DNA of 64,000 nt from Yeosuana aquiaggeris (GCF_044003965.1 NZ_JBAWKC010000001.1:806001-870000), one strand, 5' to 3'; positions 1 through 8,818 are shown, counted from the first letter of the stretch. Numbers and translations: made by a program. Notes: generated from the sequence alone by a model not told the origin.

Positions 1-542
1 TTGCGTTTATGAATAAATCTGTTAAGACAGAAAGGCCGTATCAGGTGCTGTTTGTCGACATAAGTTTGCCACCGTCTAAAGACGGTGTGATGAATTCCGG
101 AGAAGATTTAGCTATTTATGCACGTAAAATTTTACCAAAAGCAAAAATTATCATTTTAACCATGTTTGATGAATCATACCGGATTCATAACATAGTAAAA
201 ACGATAGACCCAGAAGGGTTTTTAATTAAAAGTGATTTAACTTCAAGTGAACTGGCAAGCGCGTTTCAGGCAGTGCTTCATAATCCGCCATTTTACAGTG
301 GGACTGTTAATAGCCACTTAAGAAAAACTAATGAAAGTGATATTGTCATTGATGATAAAAACAGAAAGATACTGTATTTGCTGTCGCAAGGAGCCAAAAA
401 TAAGAGTCTTGCGTCTCATTTGGATATTTCATTAAGCGCAATTGAAAAGCGTAAAAAGCATTTAAAGGAAATTTTCTTAGTGGATGATGGTCAGGATGAG
501 ACCCTCATTAACGAGGCCAGAAAAAGAGGTTTTATATTGTAA
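1..542 (+). CDS. Response regulator, NarL/FixJ type, 5' end missing
   Basis: The frame is open to the left edge of the window, so the true start lies outside. The first in-frame ATG is at position 9. What remains is the second half of a receiver domain: the phosphoacceptor Asp in LFVDISLPP (17 residues after that Met), the switch Thr in ILTMFDE, and the conserved Lys in GFLIKSD. A C-terminal LuxR-type helix-turn-helix follows (LSQGAKNKSLASHLDISLSA). By family it is a DNA-binding transcription regulator phosphorylated by a histidine kinase. About 45 receiver residues (first strand, acidic pocket) are missing, consistent with truncation by the window rather than decay. Its kinase and targets are not visible. 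Confidence 0.85.
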   Translation, partial: AFMNKSVKTERPYQVLFVDISLPPSKDGVMNSGEDLAIYARKILPKAKIIILTMFDESYRIHNIVKTIDPEGFLIKSDLTSSELASAFQAVLHNPPFYSGTVNSHLRKTNESDIVIDDKNRKILYLLSQGAKNKSLASHLDISLSAIEKRKKHLKEIFLVDDGQDETLINEARKRGFIL

Positions 543-738
543 ATTCATTTTTTTAAATGTAATATTTTCATCGCCTTAAATAGATTATTTAGCAGAAATT
601 ACGCAAAAATATAACTGATTTCATTGGTTTACGGTTTTACCGCACCTCAGTTTAAATGTATCTTTATAAATTTGTATTGTCAACTCTTCAAATTAATTAA
701 TCCCTCAATTTATTGTTGACAAAATAGCAATTTACATT

Positions 739-769
739 GACCCCATGGAGGTGAGAGACCCATGGGGTC
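739..769. terminator. Perfect 10-bp hairpin between convergent genes
   Basis: GACCCCATGG (739-748) pairs exactly with CCATGGGGTC (760-769) around an 11-nt loop. It lies just past the stop of the minus-strand DUF456 gene and about 200 nt past the response regulator. The plus side is followed by a T-rich stretch (cttattttta), the minus side by only a weak T tract. A bidirectional terminator is the simplest reading. The stem is unusually GC-rich for this AT-rich neighbourhood. Confidence 0.6.
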
Positions 770-777
770 GCTTATTT

Positions 778-1281
778 TTAAAAAGTAAACAACTCATGTT
801 TATATTGCCAAAGCGTACTGATATAAATTCCTAGGTAAATTACTGAAACAATAAATTTGATAAAGGTGCTGGCTAAAAATCCTATAAAGGAACCAATAGC
901 GGCCTTAAAGGCGGTTTTTGAATTATTTTTATTCAACATTTCTCCAATAAAAGCACCCAAAAAGGGACCTATAATAATACCGCCCGGAATAGGACTTATC
1001 AGACCAACTGCCAGGCCGATGGTAGTTCCTATCATACCAGATTTGCTGCCACCAAATTTTTTGGCTCCCATGGCAGGGATCATATAATCCATAATAAATA
1101 TTATAGCAGCAATGATTCCAGTTATAATTAATAAGCTGCTGCTCATTTGAACGGTCTTTGTAAGATGCAATATTAATAAACCCAACCAACTTAAAGGGGG
1201 GCCTGGAAGAATGGGCAATACACTACCAAACAAACCTACTACAATAAATAAAGCTGAAAGAATTACCAGAATAACGTCCAT
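778..1281 (-). CDS. DUF456 family membrane protein
   Basis: A 167-residue, very hydrophobic protein with about five membrane segments. The Gly/Pro-rich signatures GLFGSVLPILPGPPLSWLG near the N-terminus and ISPIPGGIIIGPFLGAFIGE around residues 95-115 are the hallmarks of the DUF456 family. The family is widespread in bacteria and has no settled biochemical role. The length is normal. It stands alone on the minus strand, with a GC-rich hairpin just downstream. No partner genes suggest a function. Confidence 0.85.
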   Translation of the reverse strand: MDVILVILSALFIVVGLFGSVLPILPGPPLSWLGLLILHLTKTVQMSSSLLIITGIIAAIIFIMDYMIPAMGAKKFGGSKSGMIGTTIGLAVGLISPIPGGIIIGPFLGAFIGEMLNKNNSKTAFKAAIGSFIGFLASTFIKFIVSVIYLGIYISTLWQYKHELFTF

Positions 1282-1420
1282 AGGAATTTATAAATACTAC
1301 TTAAATTGGTCTAAAGTTAAGTGTGATTGTTACAAATTACTAATTAAAACGCTTCCATTTTATATTTTAAAAGTTATTAAAATATAAAAAAATTGTACTT
1401 TTCGGTCTCAGTTGTCATTA

Positions 1421-1897
1421 ATGAAACAAATTTGTGTTTTTCTAGGTTTTTTAATACTCATGTCATGTGAGTATTTTAATGTAAAAAAAACATCTTCTGA
1501 TGCTATTTTAAAAGAGGAATTACAAACTTTTAATTGGAATGAAGTAGATGAATATCCTTCCTTTCCAGAATGTGATTCTGCCATTTCAAAACAAAAAAGA
1601 AAACAATGTTTTGAATATGTTTTAACAACACATATCACAAGGTTTTTACAAAAGGATACTATTGTAGTGACTCAAAATATTGAAGACACCTTATTACTTC
1701 AGCTTCAAATATCTGAAAAAGGGGAGTTATCAGTGTTACATATAAAAGTAGACTCTCTAACAAGTCAGGAAATACCAAATATAAAAGACTTATTATTACA
1801 TGGACTGGACTCTTTGCCTAAAATATTTCCAGCCATAAAGCGTGGTCAGCAGGTTAAAACAGAATTCAAATTACCGGTAATTATATCTGTAAATTAA
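1421..1897 (+). CDS. Small lipoprotein resembling a TonB C-terminal domain
   Basis: I place the start at the ATG at 1421, because an upstream in-frame TTG at 1412 would only add three residues before a clear lipoprotein signal (FLILMSC, lipid Cys at residue 16). The mature part contains EYPSFPECD followed by a second Cys in KRKQCFEYV. This spacing is common at the start of the TonB-C-like domain in Bacteroidota energy-transducer proteins, and the rest is compatible with that small alpha/beta fold. It lacks a transmembrane TonB anchor and Pro-rich linker, so it is probably a stand-alone periplasmic or outer-membrane relative rather than a working TonB. The family assignment is tentative. Confidence 0.6.
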   Translation: MKQICVFLGFLILMSCEYFNVKKTSSDAILKEELQTFNWNEVDEYPSFPECDSAISKQKRKQCFEYVLTTHITRFLQKDTIVVTQNIEDTLLLQLQISEKGELSVLHIKVDSLTSQEIPNIKDLLLHGLDSLPKIFPAIKRGQQVKTEFKLPVIISVN

Positions 1898-1942
1898 GGT
1901 ATATATAAAATTGGAGCTATCATAAATTCCATAGAAAAGTTG

Positions 1943-3076
1943 TTATTTTTTATAGCTTCTATCTTTCCATTTATAACCTTTAAACAGAGAAAGAAAGGCA
2001 ATATAAACACTGAAAAAAGGATATAATAAAAAGCCCAATAAAAAACTTCTTAATACTCCTTTTTGATTAAAAAAAGTGGCGGTTTTATATATTAATAAGA
2101 TATCAATATTAAATTTAATAAAAACAATATAAAGTAAGATGTTTGTTTTTAAAAGACCAAAAATAGACCCTAATAAACTTAAAAGAACTATAAAGTTCAT
2201 AAGTAAAACAATAAATCCAGTAACTTTCCCAAAGCCATTATTATAACTACTTGTCTTAGCGGCCCATCGAATACGTTGAGTTATTAATTGTTCCCAGGAA
2301 TTTTCTGAATTTGTGATTACAATAGCTTGTTGACATTTTAAAAATTGCACATGATCAGGGTATCGATACACCATTTTTTCAAGTAAAAAAATATCATCGC
2401 CACTTGCAATGGTAGTATTCCCGTCAAATCCTTTTACTTCTAAAAAAGCTTCCTTTTGGTAGGCAAAATTGGCGCCATTGCATAAAAAAGGTTTTTTTAT
2501 TCCAAAACCTCCTAGGGTAGCTCCTTGTAAACTTAGTATATCAAGCATTTGAAATCTGTTTAAAAAGGTGGTTTTTATGTGATAAGTAACTGGTGCTGCC
2601 ACACATTTTAGCGTGTTTTTTTGAATGAATTCATCAAAGCTTTCAAGCCAGTATTCTGGAAGCATGCAATCAGCATCAGTAGTGATTATCCATTCATATT
2701 TTGCCAGATCGATGGCTGCAGTAATGGCGTCTTTTTTTGGAGAATTGGTCTTTGAAATATTATTTATTATTGAAAAATGAATGCCATTTGATGGTTTATT
2801 AGAAAGATTTGAATTTATAATATTAACAGAATCGTCTTCTGAAAAATCATTAACAAAAATAACTTCAAATAAATGTTTTGGATATTTTAATGATTGGATA
2901 GAATCTAAAAGTTGAGGGAGATTCTTCGCTTCATTTCTAAATGGGATAATAACTGAAAATGTTGTCTTTGATTGAAGATTGGCCAGTTTGAATTCTTTTA
3001 CTTTTTCAAACCCATAAATAAAACCTGCTATTAAAAGCAAGTACATAATTGTAATGATGGATATAACTAGGGTCAT
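1943..3076 (-). CDS. Glycosyltransferase family 2, membrane-associated
   Basis: An N-terminal membrane helix is followed by a GT2 (GT-A fold) domain. The substrate-binding start is FSVIIPFRNEAKNL (about residue 40), the metal-binding DxD-type motif is TTDADC, and the acceptor-side motif is QRIRW. Three or four C-terminal membrane segments follow. The enzyme should transfer a sugar from a nucleotide donor to a lipid or polysaccharide acceptor at the inner membrane; the substrate cannot be read. Its start codon overlaps the stop of the upstream flippase-like gene by one base (TAATG), so the two are translationally coupled and probably act on the same glycolipid. Confidence 0.88.
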   Translation of the reverse strand: MTLVISIITIMYLLLIAGFIYGFEKVKEFKLANLQSKTTFSVIIPFRNEAKNLPQLLDSIQSLKYPKHLFEVIFVNDFSEDDSVNIINSNLSNKPSNGIHFSIINNISKTNSPKKDAITAAIDLAKYEWIITTDADCMLPEYWLESFDEFIQKNTLKCVAAPVTYHIKTTFLNRFQMLDILSLQGATLGGFGIKKPFLCNGANFAYQKEAFLEVKGFDGNTTIASGDDIFLLEKMVYRYPDHVQFLKCQQAIVITNSENSWEQLITQRIRWAAKTSSYNNGFGKVTGFIVLLMNFIVLLSLLGSIFGLLKTNILLYIVFIKFNIDILLIYKTATFFNQKGVLRSFLLGFLLYPFFSVYIAFLSLFKGYKWKDRSYKK

Positions 3077-4050
3077 TAACAGTCTTTGTTTTTAGGAAAT
3101 TTAAAATGTAATACATAAAAACTACCTATTATACTTGGAGTCACAAAATTTAAAATCCACATACAAGTAACAATACTTAAAATAACCAGTTCATTAATAC
3201 CAAGAAGAGAGAATAGATATAAAGCCACACTTCCTTTTATGACCACATCAAATAAAAATATAGAAGGTATAATGGAAGCTAAAAAATACATACTTGTAAT
3301 AAATTTCATTGCTTCAAGATAGCCGATCTCAACTCCAAATAATAGCAATAAATAAAAGAATTGGAATGAAAAAATGAGATAACGAAATAATGAAAATAAC
3401 AGACCAAGTGTAATAATTTTTTTAGGAAATTTAAATAAGAATAATTTTAAGCTTTCTAATGAAAACCCTCTGATCTTGATATTTGTTTTTCTAAAAATTA
3501 ATATAATTAATGTACAAAATGAAATACCAATGAGCAGTATTTTAATAAATTTTAATCCATTAATTTGAAGGTTTTGACTTTGTGAAAGCAAGAGCATTCC
3601 TATGAGTCCAAATATAACCGTAATAAGCATTTGAATTAAATTGTTTATTACATTAATTAATAGAACGCGTTTTCTGAAAGTAGAACGAAAGTATAAAGCC
3701 TTTGCGCCATATTCTCCAATTCGGTTGGGAGTGAATAGCGAAACAGTTAAGGATCCTAAACATTGTTCAAGCGATTTTTTAAAACTTATTTTCTGCACGG
3801 CTGATACTAATTGTCGCCATTTTAAAATCTCAAAAAACCAGTTAAAACAAGTTAAACTCATTAAAAACACCACGGTATTAATAGTAAATGCCTTATTTTT
3901 TGACAAAATTTGGATAAAATGAGAAAACTCTAATGTGCTGTTTTTTGTCAGTTTTTGATAAATAAAATAAATAGCAATAACAACTAGGCTTATTTTAATA
4001 AGTGCAAAAAAGAATTGTTTATTTTTGTATGAAAGACCTTCGAAATACAT
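3076..4050 (-). CDS. Flippase-like integral membrane protein (LPG synthase TM family)
   Basis: The protein is about 324 residues with roughly eight hydrophobic segments. The motif FTPNRIGEYGAKALYF, and IIPSIFLFDVVIKGSVALYLF later on, match the lysylphosphatidylglycerol synthetase transmembrane region (UPF0104/AglD-like) family. I chose the ATG at 4050. A start 17 codons further upstream would overlap the divergent outer-membrane protein gene at 4078 and add a charged, unlikely extension. Members are usually paired with glycosyltransferases, and here the GT2 gene follows with a one-base overlap. A role in moving or modifying a lipid-linked glycan is inferred, not shown. Confidence 0.78.
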   Translation of the reverse strand: MYFEGLSYKNKQFFFALIKISLVVIAIYFIYQKLTKNSTLEFSHFIQILSKNKAFTINTVVFLMSLTCFNWFFEILKWRQLVSAVQKISFKKSLEQCLGSLTVSLFTPNRIGEYGAKALYFRSTFRKRVLLINVINNLIQMLITVIFGLIGMLLLSQSQNLQINGLKFIKILLIGISFCTLIILIFRKTNIKIRGFSLESLKLFLFKFPKKIITLGLLFSLFRYLIFSFQFFYLLLLFGVEIGYLEAMKFITSMYFLASIIPSIFLFDVVIKGSVALYLFSLLGINELVILSIVTCMWILNFVTPSIIGSFYVLHFKFPKNKDC

Positions 4051-4077
4051 AGTGCAAATTAAATCAATAATTATTTT

Positions 4078-4725
4078 ATGACGTTCAATTTTAAAAAACA
4101 AAATATAAAACTGTTATTGATCATAATAGTTTTATTTACAGCATTTGGTTTTTCTCAGACTAATGCAGAAAAATGGAAATTACAATTAGCAGTAGGTGTA
4201 AATAATCCTATTGATACGGGTGAAAATCCGGGCTATTGGACACATTATATAAATTTTCCAACAGTTAATTTAGGGATTCAGCATATGTTTTCGGAAAGCC
4301 TAGGGGCCAAACTAGATGTTGGTTTTAATAGGGCTTCTGAAGGTATTCAGTCTACCAATGAGTTTAAGTTAAATTATACGCGTGTGAACGCTCAAATTGT
4401 TTATAACCTTAGATCATTACTTAGCTTTTTACCTGAACGAATTACGGCCGTTGCACATGCCGGACCGGGAATAAGTTTTAGTCAACCTTTAGGTGATTTT
4501 CGTGAAAACAAAAACACCTATCCTAACGTTTTGGGTGGAATGGAAATCCATTATGGACTTTCAAATTCTTTATCAATTTACGGGGATTTTGGTTATGCCT
4601 ATTCTTTAGCAGGTAATAACAAATATGATTTTAATGTTGATGGTTTTTCGTTTAACGATGATTTAATGTATGTTGCATTAGGTATTTCGATATCACTAAA
4701 TGGATGTCAATACTGTAATTTATGA
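4078..4725 (+). CDS. Outer-membrane beta-barrel protein
   Basis: A signal peptide (hydrophobic residues 11-25, cleavage after GFSQ) precedes about 190 residues rich in alternating aromatic and polar strands (KLQLAVGVNNPID, AKLDVGFNRAS, YVALGISISL). This is the pattern of a small OmpA/OmpX-like eight-stranded barrel. There is no C-terminal OmpA peptidoglycan domain. It starts 27 nt from the divergent flippase-like gene and its stop overlaps the ruvC start by four bases (ATGA), so it heads the ruvC-hemW operon. The function beyond outer-membrane location is unknown. Confidence 0.7.
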   Translation: MTFNFKKQNIKLLLIIIVLFTAFGFSQTNAEKWKLQLAVGVNNPIDTGENPGYWTHYINFPTVNLGIQHMFSESLGAKLDVGFNRASEGIQSTNEFKLNYTRVNAQIVYNLRSLLSFLPERITAVAHAGPGISFSQPLGDFRENKNTYPNVLGGMEIHYGLSNSLSIYGDFGYAYSLAGNNKYDFNVDGFSFNDDLMYVALGISISLNGCQYCNL

Positions 4726-5276
4726 GTAAAGAAAAAATTATATTAGGGATTGATCCAGGAACGACTATTATGGGGTTTGGACTCATAAAAGTAGTTGGAA
4801 AAACGATGCAATTTATGCAACTCAATGAACTGGATTTAAAAAAATATGAAGATCATTACTTAAAATTAAAGCTGATTTTTGAGCGAACTATTGAATTGAT
4901 TGATACGCATCACCCCGACGAAATTGCCATAGAGGCTCCTTTTTTTGGTAAGAATGTGCAAAGTATGCTCAAATTAGGAAGAGCTCAGGGGGTGGCAATG
5001 GCCGCCGGTTTAAGTAGAGAAATACCCATCACAGAATATTCTCCTAAAAAGATTAAAATGGCCATTACTGGAAACGGAAATGCCAGTAAAGAGCAGGTTG
5101 CTAAAATGTTGCAAAGTGTATTAAACTTGAAAACCTTGCCTAAAAATTTAGATGCAACTGATGGTTTGGCGGCTGCGGTTTGTCATTTTTATAATGAAGG
5201 ACGTGTTGAGATTGGTAAAAGCTATACAGGTTGGAGTGCCTTTGTTAAGCAAAACGAAAGCAGAGTTAAAAAGTAA
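4722..5276 (+). CDS. ruvC: Crossover junction endodeoxyribonuclease RuvC
   Basis: Resolves Holliday junctions by symmetric nicking, acting with the RuvAB motor. All four catalytic acids of the RNase H-like fold can be seen: Asp11 in GIDPGT, Glu71 in AIEAPFF, and Asp144 and Asp147 in NLDATDGLAAAVCH. The length (184 aa) is normal. The start overlaps the previous stop (ATGA) and the stop overlaps the hemW start by one base, so it is translationally coupled on both sides. Neither ruvA nor ruvB is nearby, which is usual for this phylum. Confidence 0.97.
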   Translation: MSKEKIILGIDPGTTIMGFGLIKVVGKTMQFMQLNELDLKKYEDHYLKLKLIFERTIELIDTHHPDEIAIEAPFFGKNVQSMLKLGRAQGVAMAAGLSREIPITEYSPKKIKMAITGNGNASKEQVAKMLQSVLNLKTLPKNLDATDGLAAAVCHFYNEGRVEIGKSYTGWSAFVKQNESRVKK

Positions 5277-6406
5277 TGTCTGGTATTTATATTCATATCC
5301 CTTTTTGTAAGCAAGCTTGCCACTATTGTGATTTTCATTTTTCAACCTCATTAAAAAAGAAAGATGAACTGGTTTTAGCTTTGGTAAAAGAATTAGGGCT
5401 AAGAAAGGATGAATTTAAAAATCAACCAGTTGAAACCATCTATTTTGGAGGTGGAACGCCGAGTCTTTTATCTAATTCTGAATTACAGTTATTAATAGAT
5501 GCCGTTTTTAAAAATTATAAGGTTTCAGAAAATCCGGAAATTACTTTAGAAGCCAATCCAGATGATTTGTCCGGGATTAGAATTAAGGGATTATCAAATA
5601 CACCTATTAACAGATTAAGTATAGGCATCCAATCTTTTTTTGAAGATGATTTAAAACTCATGAATCGCGCTCATAACGTTATTGAGGCGAAAGAATGTTT
5701 AGAAGAAGCTACAAAATATTTTGATAATATTTCTCTCGATTTAATTTACGGTATTCCGGGCTTGAGTCATAAACGCTGGTTAGAAAATATTGATACGGTT
5801 TTATCATATAATATTCCACATATATCCAGTTATGCTTTAACGGTAGAGCCAAAAACGGCATTGGATAGTTTTATTAAAAAAGGCATTATTCCAAATGTTG
5901 ATGACGATTTAGCCGAGCAACAATTTTATATGTTAATTGAAAAATTGGAAGCTAAAGGATTTGTACATTATGAATTGTCAAATTTTGGAAAAGTGGCTTA
6001 TTTCAGTAAAAACAATTCGGCTTATTGGCAAGGAAAATCATATTTGGGTATTGGTCCTTCAGCACATTCTTTTAATGGAAATGAACGCGGTTGGAATGTT
6101 AGAAATAATGCAAAATACATAAAAGCTTTACAAGAAAACAGATTGCCTATTGAAATAGAGACCTTATCAAGGACAGATAAGTATAATGAGTATGTTATGA
6201 CGGGTTTACGCACTATTTGGGGCGTTTCTATTATAAAAGTAGAACGAGATTTTGGGGTAAACTATAAAAACTATCTTTTAGAACAGGCAACTATTCATTT
6301 AAAAAATGATTTGTTGTATCTTAAAGATCACAAATTATTAGTCACCAAAAAAGGCAAATTTTTGAGTGATGGTATAGCTTCAGATCTATTTAAAATAAAT
6401 TTATAA
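5276..6406 (+). CDS. hemW: Radical SAM heme chaperone HemW
   Basis: The protein begins almost directly with the radical SAM cluster motif CxxxCxxC (Cys11, Cys15, Cys18 in PFCKQACHYCDFHFS). It continues with the GGGTPS motif and LEANPDD, and has the C-terminal HemW domain (SRTDKYNEYVMTGLRT). These features separate HemW from the oxygen-independent coproporphyrinogen oxidase HemN. By family it inserts heme into target proteins and is not a true oxidase. Length 376 aa is typical. It lies in the ruvC operon with one-base overlaps at both ends. Confidence 0.95.
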   Translation: MSGIYIHIPFCKQACHYCDFHFSTSLKKKDELVLALVKELGLRKDEFKNQPVETIYFGGGTPSLLSNSELQLLIDAVFKNYKVSENPEITLEANPDDLSGIRIKGLSNTPINRLSIGIQSFFEDDLKLMNRAHNVIEAKECLEEATKYFDNISLDLIYGIPGLSHKRWLENIDTVLSYNIPHISSYALTVEPKTALDSFIKKGIIPNVDDDLAEQQFYMLIEKLEAKGFVHYELSNFGKVAYFSKNNSAYWQGKSYLGIGPSAHSFNGNERGWNVRNNAKYIKALQENRLPIEIETLSRTDKYNEYVMTGLRTIWGVSIIKVERDFGVNYKNYLLEQATIHLKNDLLYLKDHKLLVTKKGKFLSDGIASDLFKINL

Positions 6407-7155
6407 TGATTGCAACAATACAATACAATTCAAAAAAATATCAAATTGATTTATCGCAATCTCTTGATATTTCTATTCCAATGCGTGCTTCAAAAAGCAA
6501 CGTAAATGCCTGGTATGTGGATCCTCCAATAATAGAGCCTGTAAAAGATGGAGAATGGATTGCAACTGTAAAAGATGGCGCATGTATTAATTTTAACAAC
6601 ATTTTTTTTAATCCGCATGCGCATGGAACCCATACAGAATGTGTTGGTCATATTACTGAAAAAGTACATTCTATCAATCAAAATTTAAAACAGTTTTTCT
6701 TTTTAGCGGAGGTTATTACCGTAGCTCCTGAAAAACTTAAAGGTGATTTTGTGATTTCAAAAAAACAAATTCAATTTGCCTTAGGAAACAAAAAAAGGGA
6801 TGCCGTTGTAATCAGAACCATTCCTAATATGAAGGATAAATTATCAATGCAATACTCAAATACAAATCCAACCTACTTACTAGAAGAAGCTGCTATCTAT
6901 TTAAAAGAAAAAGGGGTCAATCATTTACTTATAGATTTGCCGAGCGTTGATAAAGAAAAAGATGAGTGCGAGTTATTAGCGCATAACGCCTTTTGGAATA
7001 CTTCCGGAAAACTAAGAATGGAGGCTACCATTACTGAGTTTATTTTTGTACCTAATACTGTTGATGACGGTACTTATTTTTTAAATCTTCAAATTGCCCC
7101 TTTTGAAAATGACGCAACGCCAAGTAAGCCGGTTTTATATAAAATAATGGAATGA
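6406..7155 (+). CDS. Cyclase-family hydrolase (kynurenine formamidase-like)
   Basis: A 249-residue member of the metal-dependent cyclase/KynB fold. Core metal-site motif: NPHAHGTHTEC (His71, His76, Glu78), where KynB has HxGTHxD. A second conserved block is LLIDLPSVDKEKDECELLAHNAFW, whose Asp and His contribute to the site in this family. The Asp-to-Glu change and the Bacteroidota context make kynurenine formamidase activity uncertain, and no tryptophan-degradation genes are near. The start overlaps the hemW stop (TAATG). Its own stop overlaps the start of a decayed acetyltransferase. Confidence 0.8.
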   Translation: MIATIQYNSKKYQIDLSQSLDISIPMRASKSNVNAWYVDPPIIEPVKDGEWIATVKDGACINFNNIFFNPHAHGTHTECVGHITEKVHSINQNLKQFFFLAEVITVAPEKLKGDFVISKKQIQFALGNKKRDAVVIRTIPNMKDKLSMQYSNTNPTYLLEEAAIYLKEKGVNHLLIDLPSVDKEKDECELLAHNAFWNTSGKLRMEATITEFIFVPNTVDDGTYFLNLQIAPFENDATPSKPVLYKIME

Positions 7156-7313
7156 TTCAGATTTCTACTGATAAAAGTAAACTTCAAGTTGAAGTAATTC
7201 ATCATTTTTTAACCGCTAGCTATTGGGCAAAAGGAATGAGCAATAGTATTGAAATTGCAATAAGTATGATATGGAATCTTTTATATTTCATAGTCAAGAG
7301 TATACCAATTTAA
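7152..7313 (+). pseudogene. Remnant of a GNAT acetyltransferase (N-terminal piece only)
   Basis: An ATG overlapping the cyclase stop (ATGA) opens a 53-codon frame. Its first ~30 residues (ISTDKSKLQVEVIHHFL, then YWAKGMS) resemble the conserved start of a common Bacteroidota GNAT family. The expected acetyl-CoA loop and the rest of the ~135-residue domain are absent. After about residue 30 the similarity fades and the frame closes. The next frame continues open as a different peptide (NKYDMESFIFHSQEY), which suggests a deletion joint. I infer the fourth gene of the ruvC-hemW operon decayed. The family match is from memory of the motif. Confidence 0.5.
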
Positions 7314-7377
7314 TAAATCTCTATTAGATTAAAAATTAGAATCCGTTTTATTATTTTTAATAACATCAACATTTATT

Positions 7378-7740
7378 ATGAATATTGAACAACTTCGCGA
7401 ATACTGTCTAAAAAAGAAAGGCGTTACAGAAGAGTTTCCTTTTGATGAACACACGTTGGTTTTTAAAGTATTGGGTAAAATATTTGTTATGGCTCCTTTA
7501 GATAAATGGGACATTGGTGAAGCCTCTGTTACTATAAAATGTGATCCAGATTATACCATCGAATTAAGAGAACAATATGAAAGCATTTATGCTGGACCCT
7601 ATGTAAGTAATAAGCATTGGAATACGGTTGCTATTTACAAAAGTGAATTACAGCTTCAATTTATTCTGGACCTTATAGATCATTCTTATGACATGGTTAT
7701 AAAGGGAATGACGAAAAAACTTCGCGAAAAATTATCATAG
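7378..7740 (+). CDS. MmcQ/YjbR family protein
   Basis: A compact 120-residue protein. It starts with MNIEQLREYCLKKKGVTEEFPF and has the family signatures VFKVLGKIFVMAPL, a central CDPDYTIELREQY segment, and a C-terminal HWNTVAIY block. The family (double wing motif, CyaY-like fold) is often called DNA-binding, but its role is not settled. It is a single-gene unit after the decayed acetyltransferase. The 186 nt downstream hold no gene I can support. Confidence 0.88.
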   Translation: MNIEQLREYCLKKKGVTEEFPFDEHTLVFKVLGKIFVMAPLDKWDIGEASVTIKCDPDYTIELREQYESIYAGPYVSNKHWNTVAIYKSELQLQFILDLIDHSYDMVIKGMTKKLREKLS

Positions 7741-7926
7741 ACATAAATATCTTGAAGGTAGAGAATTAATTAATTTATTGTATATTTCATCAAAAGTTTC
7801 CCATATTTAAATTAAATAATAGCGTCATAAGATTTCCCAAATCTTAAAAGAATAAAGTATTCATGACCTCAAATCTGTAATACGTATTTTAATTTTAACC
7901 AATATAATAACTTTAAATTTTTAAAA

Positions 7927-8721
7927 ATGATGAAAACAACCAACCGATTTTTTACTGCAATAGCTGTTTCGGCATTGTTAATTAGTATGCCTTCTTTCTC
8001 ACAAGAGGATGACAGGCCAGATTATGTGTCAGTGACAACCATGTACTGGAATAAAGATTATAATGCTTCTATGGCTGAATGGAAAGCTGCGGAAAAGGAA
8101 TACATGGAGAAAGTAACGAAAAAAAATGAGCATATTATGGGATCTAGTTACCATACTCATTTGTTAACGCCGAACAGTAATGAGATTATGTATATACAAG
8201 TCTATCCAACGTGGGAGGACATAGATAAAGCTGCTGCAAGAAGTGCTGAACTTGAAAAAGAAGCATGGCCAGATGCCGATGCAAGAAAGACCTTCTTAGA
8301 AAAAATGAATTCAGCCTATGCATCTTATCATTCAGATGAAATTTATGCTACTTTACCAGGCGCAAAACAACCAAAAGGAGAAATGTCAAAAGATATGATT
8401 CTTTATATGAGAACTAATAAGATGGCTTATCCAGAAGATGGCAATAATAAAGAATATGATGAATTAAACAAAAAATACATTGAAAATGTAATCAACAAGA
8501 ATGATTTAATCATTGGTTATTGGCCAGGTGTCCATGGATGGGGTCACGATAAAAGAGATTTTATTGAGTTTTTTATGATTGATTCATTAGGCGATTTAGA
8601 TAAAATGTTTGAAAAAAACAGTGAGTTATCAAAAGCAGCTTTTACAGAAGAGGAAAGCAAAGCTTTTGGAAAATACTTTAGAAGTCATGGAGACGCTGTC
8701 TATACTTCCATTAAATTATAA
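7927..8721 (+). CDS. Secreted protein made of two related ~110-residue halves
   Basis: A signal peptide (cleavage near SFSQ) is followed by two halves that resemble each other: residues about 30-145 and 155-264. Shared landmarks are a first strand (YVSVTTMYWN / MILYMRTNKM), a Lys-rich helix ending in KNxxIxG (VTKKNEHIMGSSYH / VINKNDLIIGYWPG), a strand (IMYIQVYPTWEDIDK / FIEFFMIDSLGDLDK), and a tail with FxxYFRSHGDAVYTSI against NSAYASYHSDEIYATL. The layout fits a tandem alpha/beta-barrel (ABM-like) fold. No catalytic motif can be named. Two adjacent ATGs (7927, 7930) could both serve. A strong terminator follows, so it is monocistronic. Confidence 0.65.
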   Translation: MMKTTNRFFTAIAVSALLISMPSFSQEDDRPDYVSVTTMYWNKDYNASMAEWKAAEKEYMEKVTKKNEHIMGSSYHTHLLTPNSNEIMYIQVYPTWEDIDKAAARSAELEKEAWPDADARKTFLEKMNSAYASYHSDEIYATLPGAKQPKGEMSKDMILYMRTNKMAYPEDGNNKEYDELNKKYIENVINKNDLIIGYWPGVHGWGHDKRDFIEFFMIDSLGDLDKMFEKNSELSKAAFTEEESKAFGKYFRSHGDAVYTSIKL

Positions 8722-8743
8722 TATTTATAATAAACCCATTATT

Positions 8744-8771
8744 AAAGGGTGCCTTCTGGCACCCTTTTTTT
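8744..8771 (+). terminator. Rho-independent terminator
   Basis: AAAGGGTGCC, loop TTCT, GGCACCCTTT, then a run of T. The 10-bp stem is perfect. It ends the transcript of the duplicated secreted protein and isolates the PhnA-type gene. Confidence 0.9.
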
Positions 8772-8786
8772 ATTGCCAATATTCTA

Positions 8787-8818
8787 TTTGTAGAGCATTT
8801 AATAAAAATGTACTTTCA
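8787..8818 (+). promoter_or_regulatory. Probable promoter of the PhnA-type gene
   Basis: TTTG at 8787-8790 and TACTTTCA at 8811-8818 are separated by 20 nt. This resembles the Bacteroidota -33 TTTG / -7 TAnnTTTG pair, with one mismatch in the -7 box. It lies between the upstream terminator and the ATG at 8840. Confidence 0.4.

Noticed and set aside
857..1087. Open frame on the plus strand opposite the DUF456 gene
   Set aside because: It is antisense to a well-supported membrane protein and its Pro/Ile-rich translation has no domain pattern.
3641..3922. 93-codon plus-strand frame inside the flippase-like gene
   Set aside because: It lies wholly within a conserved coding region on the other strand and shows no recognisable motif.
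3076..4101. Longer N-terminus for the flippase-like protein
   Set aside because: The extra 17 residues are not membrane-like and would overlap the divergent outer-membrane protein start.
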